Below, in pieces: positions 8,451 to 16,535 of a stretch of 59,829 bases of DNA. The stretch is from NCBI RefSeq assembly GCF_022496765.1, contig NZ_VANV01000030.1, forward strand, positions 1 to 59,829, given 5' to 3'. This DNA is from Acidaminobacter sp. JC074 (lineage in GTDB: Bacteria > Bacillota > Clostridia > Peptostreptococcales > Acidaminobacteraceae). Each line of letters begins with the position of its first letter. Positions within the stretch are counted from its first letter, which is position 1. The translations under genes were made by a program, and so were the position numbers. A model generated the notes under the pieces. It worked only from the letters and a program-made list of their open reading frames with translations, ran no database searches and was not told where the DNA came from.

Positions 8451-10187
8451 CTAATACTTTTCGAACTCGTTGTCACTTAATGCAATTCTCTGAATGTCTT
8501 GTGGCTTATGTTTCACAACCTTTTCTGGCATTTGAATGACCTTATGCTGATTCATTTGATCCAACATAGCTGCAACCTCAGGTGTCATGACCTCAGAATG
8601 AGAATATGACTTCAGCTTAAATGTTGCAACTTGTGACTTAAGTAGGTCTGCCTGACCAGAAAGTTCTTCACTTGCAGCAGCAGTTTCTTCTGCTGTCGCG
8701 CTTGTCGTTTGTACCACATCTGAGATTTGGTTCAAACCTTGATTAATCTGCTCAACACCAAGGGCCTGCTCATTACTTGCAACAGCAATTCTTTCAACTA
8801 AGTTGGTTGCCTCTGATACACCTTCAACGATTTCATTTAAGGCTTCTGCAGTTTCTCTGGCAATCTTTGTACCTTCTTCAACTTTACTCATTGAACCTTC
8901 AATCATATCGGTTGTTTCTTTTGCTGCTTTTGCTGATCTCGCAGCTAAGTTTCTTACTTCTTCAGCAACAACTGCAAAACCTTTACCATGTTGTCCAGCT
9001 CTTGCAGCTTCAACTGCAGCGTTTAAAGCAAGGATATTGGTTTGGAAGGCAATGTCATCAATAACCTTAATAATCTTTGAAATATTAGAAGATGACTCAT
9101 TGATCCCATCCATGGCGCTTAACATACCCACCATATGCTGGTTGCCTTTTTCTGCAAAAGTATAGGCCTCTGTTGCCTTAGATCTTGCAAGTTCAGCATT
9201 CTCTGCATTTTCTCTAGTTTGAGCAGCAATCTCCTCAACAGATGCTGTTAATTCTTCAACTGATGATGCCTGTTCTGTAGCACCTTGTGACAAGGCCATA
9301 CTTGAATCAGACAGTTGTCTAGAACCAGATGCCACTTCATCAGATGCAGAGTTGATGTTGGTCATGGCATTGTTCATGTTCTCATTCATCTTATTAAATG
9401 CCTTACCTAGTTGACCGATTTCGTCTTTAGTGTTGGCATCCAGCTCAACTCTTAAATCGCCATCTGCAATTTTTTCAGCAGCTGATAACATATCCTTAAC
9501 TGGTCTTGAAATAATTCTTGAAATCATGACTGCCAAGAACATTGAAACCGCAAGACCAATTACTATGGCAATAATTAATACAGTAATAGATGATGAAACT
9601 GTGTTTTCTGCCGCTTCAACAGAGGCTACTGAAACAACACGGTTAATCTCAATAATTTTTAACAAGCTGGCTTCAGCTTGGAAAAAAGACGCTTCGTTTA
9701 CATCTACAGATAAACTTCTCATCTCTTCAAGCATAGTCGACGCTTCAGCTCCTGATGCCTGGTCTCTACTTTGACTGAGTAGGATAAAACTTTCCACATC
9801 GCTTTGCCATGTTGACCAGTAGTCCTGGAATTTGCCCCATTCTACAGCTTCTTCGTCTGTTTGTGGAAGGGGCGCATAAACTGCCCAAGCACCTTCTATT
9901 CTAGCTTTGATGTCTTCGATGTTGTTATAACTTTCTTGTCTTTCAGCTGTTGTTAAAGCACTGTCTAACAGTGTTTTTTCTTCGAGTCTGATTGCTGTCT
10001 GTCCTTCACTGATTACTAAGAGACTTTCAATAGAAGGTAGTCTTACCTTACCGATTTCTTCTACTTGATGATTGACATTTGTAATACCTATGTAACCAAA
10101 CACACCAATAATGCCCGCAATCAATGCCACTACTAAAAATGACGATATCAGTTTGTTTGCAATTCTCATATTCTTAAACCATTTCAT
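8451..10187 (-). CDS. Methyl-accepting chemotaxis protein, 4HB-type
   Basis: A 578-residue membrane chemoreceptor with TM1 near residues 8-30, a periplasmic-type helical domain of about 160 residues resembling the four-helix-bundle MCP ligand domain, TM2 near 195-217, HAMP (about 218-272) and a long cytoplasmic signalling domain. The hairpin tip has the conserved IAFQTNILALNAAVEAARAG block. Gln/Glu-rich adaptation stretches are present. There is no C-terminal CheR-tethering pentapeptide; the protein ends in SDNEFEKY. ATG 10187 is preferred because AAGGAG lies 8 bases upstream. It is the only receptor encoded inside the che operon, between cheW and cheR, so it is probably the dedicated receptor of this array. 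Confidence 0.95.
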   Translation of the reverse strand: MKWFKNMRIANKLISSFLVVALIAGIIGVFGYIGITNVNHQVEEIGKVRLPSIESLLVISEGQTAIRLEEKTLLDSALTTAERQESYNNIEDIKARIEGAWAVYAPLPQTDEEAVEWGKFQDYWSTWQSDVESFILLSQSRDQASGAEASTMLEEMRSLSVDVNEASFFQAEASLLKIIEINRVVSVASVEAAENTVSSSITVLIIAIVIGLAVSMFLAVMISRIISRPVKDMLSAAEKIADGDLRVELDANTKDEIGQLGKAFNKMNENMNNAMTNINSASDEVASGSRQLSDSSMALSQGATEQASSVEELTASVEEIAAQTRENAENAELARSKATEAYTFAEKGNQHMVGMLSAMDGINESSSNISKIIKVIDDIAFQTNILALNAAVEAARAGQHGKGFAVVAEEVRNLAARSAKAAKETTDMIEGSMSKVEEGTKIARETAEALNEIVEGVSEATNLVERIAVASNEQALGVEQINQGLNQISDVVQTTSATAEETAAASEELSGQADLLKSQVATFKLKSYSHSEVMTPEVAAMLDQMNQHKVIQMPEKVVKHKPQDIQRIALSDNEFEKY

Positions 10188-10210
10188 ATGCTTCTCCTTA
10201 TCCAAAATGA

Positions 10211-10693
10211 CTATTCATTGACCTGACTTATTTCTGAGAGCTCATCTTCATTGAGTAAAGCCTCACAATCAATAACCAAAATCACCTTATTTTCATGTTT
10301 AGCTATGTTTTTGATGTACTTTCTACCATCACCTCCAACCATCGGTGGTGGTACAATTTGATCGTCATCAATCGACAACACATCTCTTACAGCATCGACT
10401 ATAATGCCTATTAGAAGTTGATTGACATCGATGACCACAATACATGTTCGATCATTGTATTCTAGCTCACTTTTACCAAATTTCACTCTTGCATCCATAA
10501 CAGGTATGATGTCACCTCTTAAGTTAATGATGCCTTTCACGAATTCTGGTAATTCAGGTACTACAGTTATTGGTTGAATCCCAACTATTTCTGTGACGTA
10601 ACAGATATCCAAACCATAGTTTTCCTCATCCAATGAAAAGATTAAGTATTTCCCCTTCATCGTATCTTCTAGCATGTCTTTACTATCCGTCAT
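10211..10693 (-). CDS. cheW: CheW coupling protein
   Basis: CheW bridges MCPs and CheA. The 160-residue protein is a single CheW domain with the typical blocks KYLIFSLDEENYGLDI, the GIINLRGDIIPVMDAR core and VRDVLSI. It overlaps cheA by 4 bp (ATGA). AGGAGG in the end of cheA serves as its ribosome binding site. The C-terminal tail is short and acidic. Confidence 0.96.
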   Translation of the reverse strand: MTDSKDMLEDTMKGKYLIFSLDEENYGLDICYVTEIVGIQPITVVPELPEFVKGIINLRGDIIPVMDARVKFGKSELEYNDRTCIVVIDVNQLLIGIIVDAVRDVLSIDDDQIVPPPMVGGDGRKYIKNIAKHENKVILVIDCEALLNEDELSEISQVNE

Positions 10694-12723
10694 CCATTCA
10701 CCTCCTGACTTTCATTCAGTACCTTGGGATCTAATATCAAACTAATATGACCATCCCCTAATAATGTACAACCTGCTACCCCTTTTACTTGTTTTTTCTT
10801 TTTTATATAATTAGGAAGTGATTTTACAACAACCTGCTGCTGGCCTAATAACTCATCAGCAAACAGACACATTAAGTTGTTGTAAGTCTCTACCATAATT
10901 AAAATACCTTTGTCACATGATTTGACATCAGTTTCTAGATTATAATAAGAATGTAGTCTAAGTATTGGATAACACTCACCTCTTAACATAATCATTTCCT
11001 GGCCATTAGGATTTTTAAAAACTTCTTCCTTCCTAGGTCTAAAGGACTCCTTAATGTCCATCAAAGGAAGGGTAAAATGAGATTCGCCAACCTTAAGATT
11101 CATACCATCTATAATTGCCAAAGTCAGAGGAATCTTTAACATAATCCTTGTAAACTGATCTTTTTCACTGTCAACTGTGACATGACCACCCAAAGTCTCC
11201 AGACTTTTTGACACCACATCCATGCCCACACCACGTCCAGAATAGGACGTTACCTGATCTTTTGTAGAAAAACCTGGTTCAAATATGTAGCTGAATATCT
11301 CCTGGTGACTTAAGTCCTCTTTGGATTTACCAGTTAAACCTTGTTTATAGGCCCGCTTGTATATCATTTCAGGATCTAAACCTTTACCATCATCCTCAAT
11401 CGATATCAAGACATCTCCACCTGCATGTGATGCTTCAAGTGTGATCGTGCCCTCAGCAGTTTTATTAAGTTTAAGGCGTTCATCTTTCGATTCTATACCA
11501 TGATCTATGGCATTTCTTATGATATGCATAAGTGGATCGGTTAGTTTATCAATGATGTTTTTATCAACTTCCGTTGTCTCACCTTTAACTCTTAAGTATA
11601 CATCCTTATCCAGTTCCTTGTTCATATCCCTGACCAGACGGTGCATTTTGTTAAATGTTGAAGATATGGGCATCATCCTGATGGCCATTACCATATCCTG
11701 CAGGTCAGATGATATTTTCCGAAGGTGCCTTGAAGCCTTTGAAAAACTTTCAATATTTAAATTAGTAACTTCTGGATTTCTGGTAACTAGAGATTCTGCA
11801 ACCACAAGTTCTCCAACCATATTCATCAGCGTATCTAGCTTTTCAACTGGTACTGAAACAAGCTTTTGTTTTAAAACTTGATCACCATCAGCCTCCTCTA
11901 GAACTTTTGGCATTTTAGGTTTAAAATCCTCTTCAACTTGATAAATCATGGCTAACTTTTCAAAGGTCTCTAAGGAGATTTCTTCTAGTTCAAGTGATTT
12001 TAAAAAGATGGTTTCCTCTAAGCGTTCTTTCAAAGTCTCATAGGTGTCATTTGTTTTAATTGCAATTGAAAAACCTTGATTTTTAACAACCTCAACAGAT
12101 TCATCATTGTCTAAAATATCATTTGGAAAATAATATACCAAATGAGCACTTTCCATCAGCTGCTGAATCACTGTGTAAGCCCGGACATTCTCCATTTCAC
12201 ATCCGTCATCAAAAAATATCAAGGCTTTATAGTAATCACCAGCACCTGTTTCTTCTTTAGATATATAGTATTTTTCTTCTGACTCTTTCTTCTTGGGTTG
12301 ACTTAGGTTATTCTTATCTTTTAAATCCAATATATAAAGTTTTAGGGCCTCCATGATCGATTTGGCATCACCATCTAAATCTTCGCCACAGGAAATTTTA
12401 AGCAGTTCCACTTTAAAAAAGTCAAGACTTTCTAAGACCAAATCTGTCAAACTCTGTTTATCATATCTTATGTCAACATGCTCTCGAATCAGATAAAACA
12501 CATCCTCAAGCAAATGCGACAGGTCACTAATTTCATTAAACATCATCATGGAAGATGACCCTTTTAGTGTGTGCATATATCTAAAAATCTGATTGATGGA
12601 AGCTTGATCAAAATGAAGTTCCTGCTCAAAGCGAAGCATCAACTGTTCTAAATCCTCGAGTATCTGACTGGTCTCGAATATATAAACTTGTATCATGGGC
12701 TCATCTGTATAATTCGAGTTCAT
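10690..12723 (-). CDS. cheA: CheA chemotaxis histidine kinase
   Basis: CheA autophosphorylates on its Hpt domain and phosphorylates CheB and CheY-like receivers. The 677-residue protein has P1 with His51 (MHTLKGSSSMMMF), a P2-like region (about 165-260), the P3 dimerisation helices (VGELVVAESLVTRN), the P4 ATPase (HIIRNAIDHGIE, DDGKGLD, GRGVGMDVV) and the P5 CheW-like regulatory domain (about 545-677). ATG 12723 is chosen because GAGAGGAG precedes it. The 118-bp gap to the upstream receiver gene contains the same operator-like palindrome found at the TetR gene, so this is a likely control point. The kinase appears fully functional. Confidence 0.96.
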   Translation of the reverse strand: MNSNYTDEPMIQVYIFETSQILEDLEQLMLRFEQELHFDQASINQIFRYMHTLKGSSSMMMFNEISDLSHLLEDVFYLIREHVDIRYDKQSLTDLVLESLDFFKVELLKISCGEDLDGDAKSIMEALKLYILDLKDKNNLSQPKKKESEEKYYISKEETGAGDYYKALIFFDDGCEMENVRAYTVIQQLMESAHLVYYFPNDILDNDESVEVVKNQGFSIAIKTNDTYETLKERLEETIFLKSLELEEISLETFEKLAMIYQVEEDFKPKMPKVLEEADGDQVLKQKLVSVPVEKLDTLMNMVGELVVAESLVTRNPEVTNLNIESFSKASRHLRKISSDLQDMVMAIRMMPISSTFNKMHRLVRDMNKELDKDVYLRVKGETTEVDKNIIDKLTDPLMHIIRNAIDHGIESKDERLKLNKTAEGTITLEASHAGGDVLISIEDDGKGLDPEMIYKRAYKQGLTGKSKEDLSHQEIFSYIFEPGFSTKDQVTSYSGRGVGMDVVSKSLETLGGHVTVDSEKDQFTRIMLKIPLTLAIIDGMNLKVGESHFTLPLMDIKESFRPRKEEVFKNPNGQEMIMLRGECYPILRLHSYYNLETDVKSCDKGILIMVETYNNLMCLFADELLGQQQVVVKSLPNYIKKKKQVKGVAGCTLLGDGHISLILDPKVLNESQEVNG

Positions 12724-12788
12724 AATCGCTCTCCTCTCAACGCCATAATTACCCAATTCATCCATACATATTCATTAAAGGCTGAAAT

Positions 12789-12804
12789 GTTAGCTGATAC
12801 TAAC
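12789..12804. promoter_or_regulatory. Putative TetR operator in front of cheA
   Basis: GTTAGCTGATACTAAC has 5-bp inverted arms (GTTAG/CTAAC) with a 6-base spacer. The geometry and arms are the same as in the site at 13799-13814 beside the TetR gene. It sits 66-81 bases upstream of the cheA start, inside the only sizeable gap in the operon. Confidence 0.7.
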
Positions 12805-12841
12805 AAAACGTTAATTTAAGTGTAATTACACGACACATCAT

Positions 12842-13231
12842 TCAGTCTATTAGGTTTAAAGTTTTAAGTAATTCGTCAAACTTTTGTATGTCTATGGGCT
12901 TCCATGCATAACCATGACAACCAGAGTCATAGGCTTCTTCTACGGTATGTTTATCATTAAGTGCAGATGTCATAATGACTTTGCTCATACTTCTGTCTGG
13001 GTACTTCTTTTCAAGTTTTTTTATTTCCTTTAAAGTTTTTAATCCATCTATTTTCGGCATCATGACATCTAAACATATAAGGTCGTAGTATTGGTTTTTC
13101 TTAAGTGCATCTTCAACCAAATCAATTGCCAATAGGCCATTACTTGCATAGCTTACGTGTCCATATCTAGACAGATACTTTTCCATAAACATGCGACTTG
13201 TTAAATCATCTTCTACTAATAATATTTTCAT
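12842..13231 (-). CDS. Stand-alone response regulator receiver
   Basis: A 129-residue single receiver domain with Asp8/Asp9, phospho-acceptor Asp55 (LICLDVMMPKIDG), switch Ser/Thr in MTSALND and Lys in AWKPID. It follows the TetR gene by 3 bp, with GAGGTAG as ribosome site, and precedes cheA. It is the paralogue of the receiver at 3659-4048, sharing length and active-site blocks. As the receiver next to CheA it is the prime candidate for its phosphorylation target, yet its sequence departs from motor-binding CheY proteins. Confidence 0.93.
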   Translation of the reverse strand: MKILLVEDDLTSRMFMEKYLSRYGHVSYASNGLLAIDLVEDALKKNQYYDLICLDVMMPKIDGLKTLKEIKKLEKKYPDRSMSKVIMTSALNDKHTVEEAYDSGCHGYAWKPIDIQKFDELLKTLNLID

Positions 13232-13234
13232 TTT

Positions 13235-13789
13235 CTACCTCATTAAACTCATCGTTCTATTTATGACTGACTCTGTAAGATTGTATGACTTCCCCTTAAG
13301 TTTCCATTTAAAGACTTCCACAAATAGAAGTTCATTAATGGATAGTGCTAGCTCTCTAGGTAACAAGCTACAATCTTTTATAGGATATTTGTTCAACTGA
13401 TTCTTTAGAAAATCATCTCTCATTTCCAATATGTCGGCAACCATTTTCTTAGTATTTTCATCATAGAAATACAAGTCCATGGAATAAAGTATTGTGGTCA
13501 GCTCTGAGTAAGATTGATAAAGCTCTGAATACCTTGTCACATAATAAATAACTGCATCCAGACCTTTCATTTCATTTTCAGAAATGGTATTCATGATTTT
13601 TTCATCATATGAAGACAACTCATTGATCATTGCAACAAATATTTCGTACTTGTTCTTAAACTGTCTATAGAGGGCCGGTTCCGAGATGGACTGTCTTTCG
13701 GCTAAATTTCGAGTGGTAACATTTAAAACCCCTCCTTGATCTAACAACTCCATTGCTGCAATAATGATTTTATCTTTTCTTCTTATCAT
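13235..13789 (-). CDS. TetR-family transcriptional regulator
   Basis: A 184-residue one-component regulator. An N-terminal TetR helix-turn-helix occupies about residues 5-50, with recognition-helix region ISEPALYRQFKNKYEIF. The C-terminal ligand domain is not recognisable by family. ATG 13789 is preferred because GGAGG lies 5 bases upstream. It heads the chemosensory operon. A palindrome overlaps its start region and a near-copy lies before cheA, which supports autoregulation and control of the che genes. Chemotaxis operons are usually under flagellar sigma control, so a TetR switch is unusual. Confidence 0.92.
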   Translation of the reverse strand: MIRRKDKIIIAAMELLDQGGVLNVTTRNLAERQSISEPALYRQFKNKYEIFVAMINELSSYDEKIMNTISENEMKGLDAVIYYVTRYSELYQSYSELTTILYSMDLYFYDENTKKMVADILEMRDDFLKNQLNKYPIKDCSLLPRELALSINELLFVEVFKWKLKGKSYNLTESVINRTMSLMR

Positions 13790-13798
13790 AAATCCTCC

Positions 13799-13821
13799 GT
13801 TAGTTATCACTAACTTTTATA
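13799..13821 (-). promoter_or_regulatory. TetR autoregulatory operator with extended -10
   Basis: The palindrome GTTAGTTATCACTAAC (13799-13814) pairs in 7 of 8 positions and lies directly downstream of a TATAAA -10 on the minus strand (13816-13821), which is preceded by TGG (extended -10). It sits between the -10 box and the TetR Shine-Dalgarno site, a classic repressor position. Confidence 0.72.
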
Positions 13822-13840
13822 CCACAACAATAGAATTTCA

Positions 13841-13867
13841 AACAAAAAAACAGGCAAAAGCCTGTTT
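13841..13867 (-). terminator. Intrinsic terminator of the small membrane protein gene
   Basis: Read on the minus strand, AAACAGGC-TTTT-GCCTGTTT is followed by further T residues. It separates the 13874-14497 gene from the downstream chemosensory operon. Confidence 0.85.
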
Positions 13868-13873
13868 GATAAT

Positions 13874-14497
13874 TTATCTGATTTTTTCTCTAATGGTTGC
13901 CATAACTTGTTTAATTTCATAGTCAGCAAGTTTTGGAAATGATTTTATCAACCTTTCATGAACAAGGGATCTGTAATCTTTTTGATTCAGCAAACCAATT
14001 GTTGTAACAGTAAAGTCCAGTAAAAAATACGAAGTCATCAATAAGGCAAATGACTGCTGGACTGTCATTGTAACACTTTGCAAGCCAATCATCATCTCCG
14101 AATGCAAATAATTGATAAGCAAATAGCCAAGCATGCCCCAAATGATTGTAAATCTAAGACAGACTCTACCATGAATGTTAAAGGCTTCATTGGAGTAATC
14201 CCACCATTTCGAATGAAATACATTCTCTAATATGACAGCCGTGATGTACTCTATCACAGTTGTTACAACTATCGCCATTAAAATTTTAATTGGCAAACTG
14301 TTCATCAGACCTGGCAACTTAGACATTTGTTCAGACAAGGCTATAATGGACAAAGCGCCTACACCGTAAATGGGGCAAAATGGTCCAAATAAGAAGCCAC
14401 TGTTAACAAACTTCTTATCTCTAATGGATTTAAGGGCAGTTTCAAAACCCCAACCTATAAAAGAATAAATAGTGAATAAAATAATGATTTGACTCAT
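13874..14497 (-). CDS. Small multi-pass membrane protein, putative ABC-transporter type IV (PF06541-like)
   Basis: A 207-residue protein with four or five hydrophobic segments. The N-terminal pattern FTIYSFIGWGFETALKSI, followed by VNSGFLFGPFCPIYGVGA, is typical of the family named putative ABC-transporter type IV (CmpB-like). Its biochemical role is not established, and no ATPase partner is adjacent. ATG 14497 is chosen because AGGAGG is 4 bases upstream. A GGAC/GTCC palindrome lies just upstream and matches the one at the neighbouring TetR gene, so it is likely the regulated target of that repressor. Confidence 0.82.
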   Translation of the reverse strand: MSQIIILFTIYSFIGWGFETALKSIRDKKFVNSGFLFGPFCPIYGVGALSIIALSEQMSKLPGLMNSLPIKILMAIVVTTVIEYITAVILENVFHSKWWDYSNEAFNIHGRVCLRFTIIWGMLGYLLINYLHSEMMIGLQSVTMTVQQSFALLMTSYFLLDFTVTTIGLLNQKDYRSLVHERLIKSFPKLADYEIKQVMATIREKIR

Positions 14498-14508
14498 AAG
14501 ACCTCCTT

Positions 14509-14522
14509 CGGACATACGTCCG
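14509..14522. promoter_or_regulatory. Putative TetR operator before the membrane protein gene
   Basis: CGGACATACGTCCG has inverted arms CGGAC/GTCCG and matches the site at 15113-15126 at 11 of 14 bases. It lies just upstream of the AGGAGG site of the membrane protein gene. Confidence 0.72.
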
Positions 14523-14557
14523 ATGCTTTGTAAAAAGATGGACCATATGACTATGGC

Positions 14558-15100
14558 CTATAAAAACTCCGGAATAATTGACATGGCTTTTAGTGTATCT
14601 TCATTCTCATCTGGATCTAAAGTATATTGAAGTGCGATACCAAATATTGCACCTGTAAGTGCCTTTGCAACAGTATCTTTTGAATACTCTTCAGTTATAT
14701 TTGATGTTGGTATACATTTGATGATAAGGTCTGATATTTCCACCATTAAATTATTAAGCAGTGTTTTAAACTCATTTGACCACAAGGCTAAACTTGAAAG
14801 ATCGAATAAGAGTTTAAATATCTCAGGCTTCTCTTTTACCATGTCTTGAACGTATTTTACAAAAGTGACCAATGGACTCTTTGACGATGCCTCTAATCCT
14901 TTCGAAAAATCTTCTATATACTCATTGACTAAATCCATAACAACTGCCTTATACAGGTCTTTTTTAGAACCGTAATAATAATGCAGTTGACTCAGCGCGA
15001 CCCCTGCCTCATTGGCTATGCTTCTTAAAGAAACATGTGCATAACCTTTTTTAGTCAAACACTCTCTAGCTGATTGTAAAATCATACTTGATTGATTCAT
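14558..15100 (-). CDS. TetR-family transcriptional regulator
   Basis: A 180-residue regulator with an N-terminal TetR DNA-binding domain (residues about 5-50; ISREC-like helix, then GVALSQLHYYYGSKKDLY as the recognition region) and a helical C-terminal ligand domain. ATG 15100 is chosen because GGAGGG lies 4 bases upstream, inside the operator. Near-identical palindromes at its own start and before the 13874-14497 membrane protein suggest it represses both. The gene follows the YfcC-type carrier by about 64 bp. Confidence 0.9.
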   Translation of the reverse strand: MNQSSMILQSARECLTKKGYAHVSLRSIANEAGVALSQLHYYYGSKKDLYKAVVMDLVNEYIEDFSKGLEASSKSPLVTFVKYVQDMVKEKPEIFKLLFDLSSLALWSNEFKTLLNNLMVEISDLIIKCIPTSNITEEYSKDTVAKALTGAIFGIALQYTLDPDENEDTLKAMSIIPEFL

Positions 15101-15112
15101 TTGCCCTCCATT

Positions 15113-15126
15113 CGGACGTGCGTCCA
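15113..15126. promoter_or_regulatory. Putative autoregulatory TetR operator
   Basis: CGGACGTGCGTCCA contains the inverted arms GGACG/CGTCC with a 2-base centre. It lies directly upstream of the TetR ribosome binding site and resembles 14509-14522. Confidence 0.72.
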
Positions 15127-15164
15127 AGATTACTATAACCATAATCAGGCCTGTCGTCAAGGAT

Positions 15165-16535
15165 TTAATAGTTTATTAATAAACCAAGGCCTAAAAAGCA
15201 GATGGAAAGTACCATTAATGCAAGTTGCAGCTTGATGATCCATTTAAACCAATTAGGATATGAAACCGATGCCAAACCCAGGGAAATCAGCAAAACCGCA
15301 TTGGTTGGATAAAGTATATTTGAAAAGCCATCTCCCAACTGAAAGGCAAGTACTGAAAGCTGTCTGCTCATGCCCAGTAAGTCCATCAAAGGTGCTACAA
15401 TCGGCATCACTATAAAGGCTTTAGCAGAACCACTGCCAATAAAAAAGTTCATACATAGTACCATCATATATATCACAAGTATGGCAAGCATATCTGGCTT
15501 ATCCATAATCCAATTAGATACCTCATATAAAATCGTATCCATAACATGACCAGACTGAATGATATGTTTGATACCTGTTGCTAGGAGTATTAAAACAACA
15601 GCCGGAAGCATGCTGATAGCTCCTTTTAAAAAAACATTTAAAGTTTCTTTAACTGTCATATTTGATAAAATACCGCAGCCTATGCCTGCAACTAAAAAGA
15701 GCAAGGCAATAATGGGTAGATTTAATGATGCTACAGCTGGCACAAAAGGTGTTATAAGTATTAAAACAAACAAACATATGATTACAATAGTCAATAAATT
15801 TAATGACGCTTTTGAAATAACATCTTCAAAAGAAACATCACCCGATGATTTCTTATATACCTTGTTACCATAACGATTTAAAAACAGGTTTAAAAGTAGA
15901 TAGGTTATGATAAATATAAAGACTCGGTAAAGCGCGCCAGAAAATATTGGCAAACCACTGAGTTCTTGTGCCACACCAATTGTAAAAGGATTGGATATGC
16001 CAGCTGCAAAACCAAGTCCTATTGCCAGAACACTCATACCTAAGCCCATCATATCATCATAACCGAGGGCTTTACTTAAAATTATCATCATAGGTACAAG
16101 GGGGACAACCTCTTCAAATATCCCCACAAAAGCACCCAAAGCCATAAAGGCAAAAGAAACGATGGCAATTAAGAGTTTTCTTCTGTCCTTAAAGCGTTTA
16201 ACTATTTTTGCAATCAAGGAGTCTAAAACATGGACATGATTCATCACATGTATTGCCCCTCCTATAATCATAAGAAAAAGGATGATGGCAATGACAACTG
16301 TGTTACCATCAGTAAACAAGACCAGTATAGGTGCCAATAGCCAATCAATTATCCCCAGCCTTTCAAACTCTACATATTGAAATGAGTTTGGTATTATATG
16401 TACAAGACCATTAACTGACTCATATTCATAGGTGCCTGTTGGTAATAAACGCGTCAATAAGCCTGCAAGTAAGAGTAAGACAAACAAAATGATCACAGCA
16501 GATATAAATGTTCTTTTGCCTATATCCGTATTCAT
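15165..16535 (-). CDS. YfcC/DcuC-family carboxylate or amino-acid carrier
   Basis: A 456-residue integral membrane protein with about 12 hydrophobic segments. Characteristic blocks are LLTRLLPTGTYE near the N-terminus, GIFEEVVPLVPMMIIL, GLGFAAGISNPFTIGVAQELSGLP and NFFIGSGSAKAFIVMPIVAPL. These fit the YfcC-like branch of the C4-dicarboxylate anaerobic carrier superfamily, several members of which sit with peptidases. The start overlaps the M20 peptidase stop by 4 bp. In context it may take up the product or substrate of the peptidase; the true substrate is unknown. Confidence 0.88.
   Translation of the reverse strand: MNTDIGKRTFISAVIILFVLLLLAGLLTRLLPTGTYEYESVNGLVHIIPNSFQYVEFERLGIIDWLLAPILVLFTDGNTVVIAIILFLMIIGGAIHVMNHVHVLDSLIAKIVKRFKDRRKLLIAIVSFAFMALGAFVGIFEEVVPLVPMMIILSKALGYDDMMGLGMSVLAIGLGFAAGISNPFTIGVAQELSGLPIFSGALYRVFIFIITYLLLNLFLNRYGNKVYKKSSGDVSFEDVISKASLNLLTIVIICLFVLILITPFVPAVASLNLPIIALLFLVAGIGCGILSNMTVKETLNVFLKGAISMLPAVVLILLATGIKHIIQSGHVMDTILYEVSNWIMDKPDMLAILVIYMMVLCMNFFIGSGSAKAFIVMPIVAPLMDLLGMSRQLSVLAFQLGDGFSNILYPTNAVLLISLGLASVSYPNWFKWIIKLQLALMVLSICFLGLGLLINY

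Noticed and set aside
8777..9165. Two plus-strand open frames of 95 and 120 residues within the MCP signalling region
   Set aside because: They lie wholly antisense to a conserved MCP domain. One is a Leu/Gln-rich low-complexity translation typical of the reverse of MCP helices.
12723..12842. SigD-type flagellar promoter upstream of cheA
   Set aside because: No TAAA with a GCCGATAA-like partner at the right spacing was found. Only weak SigA-like hexamers are present.
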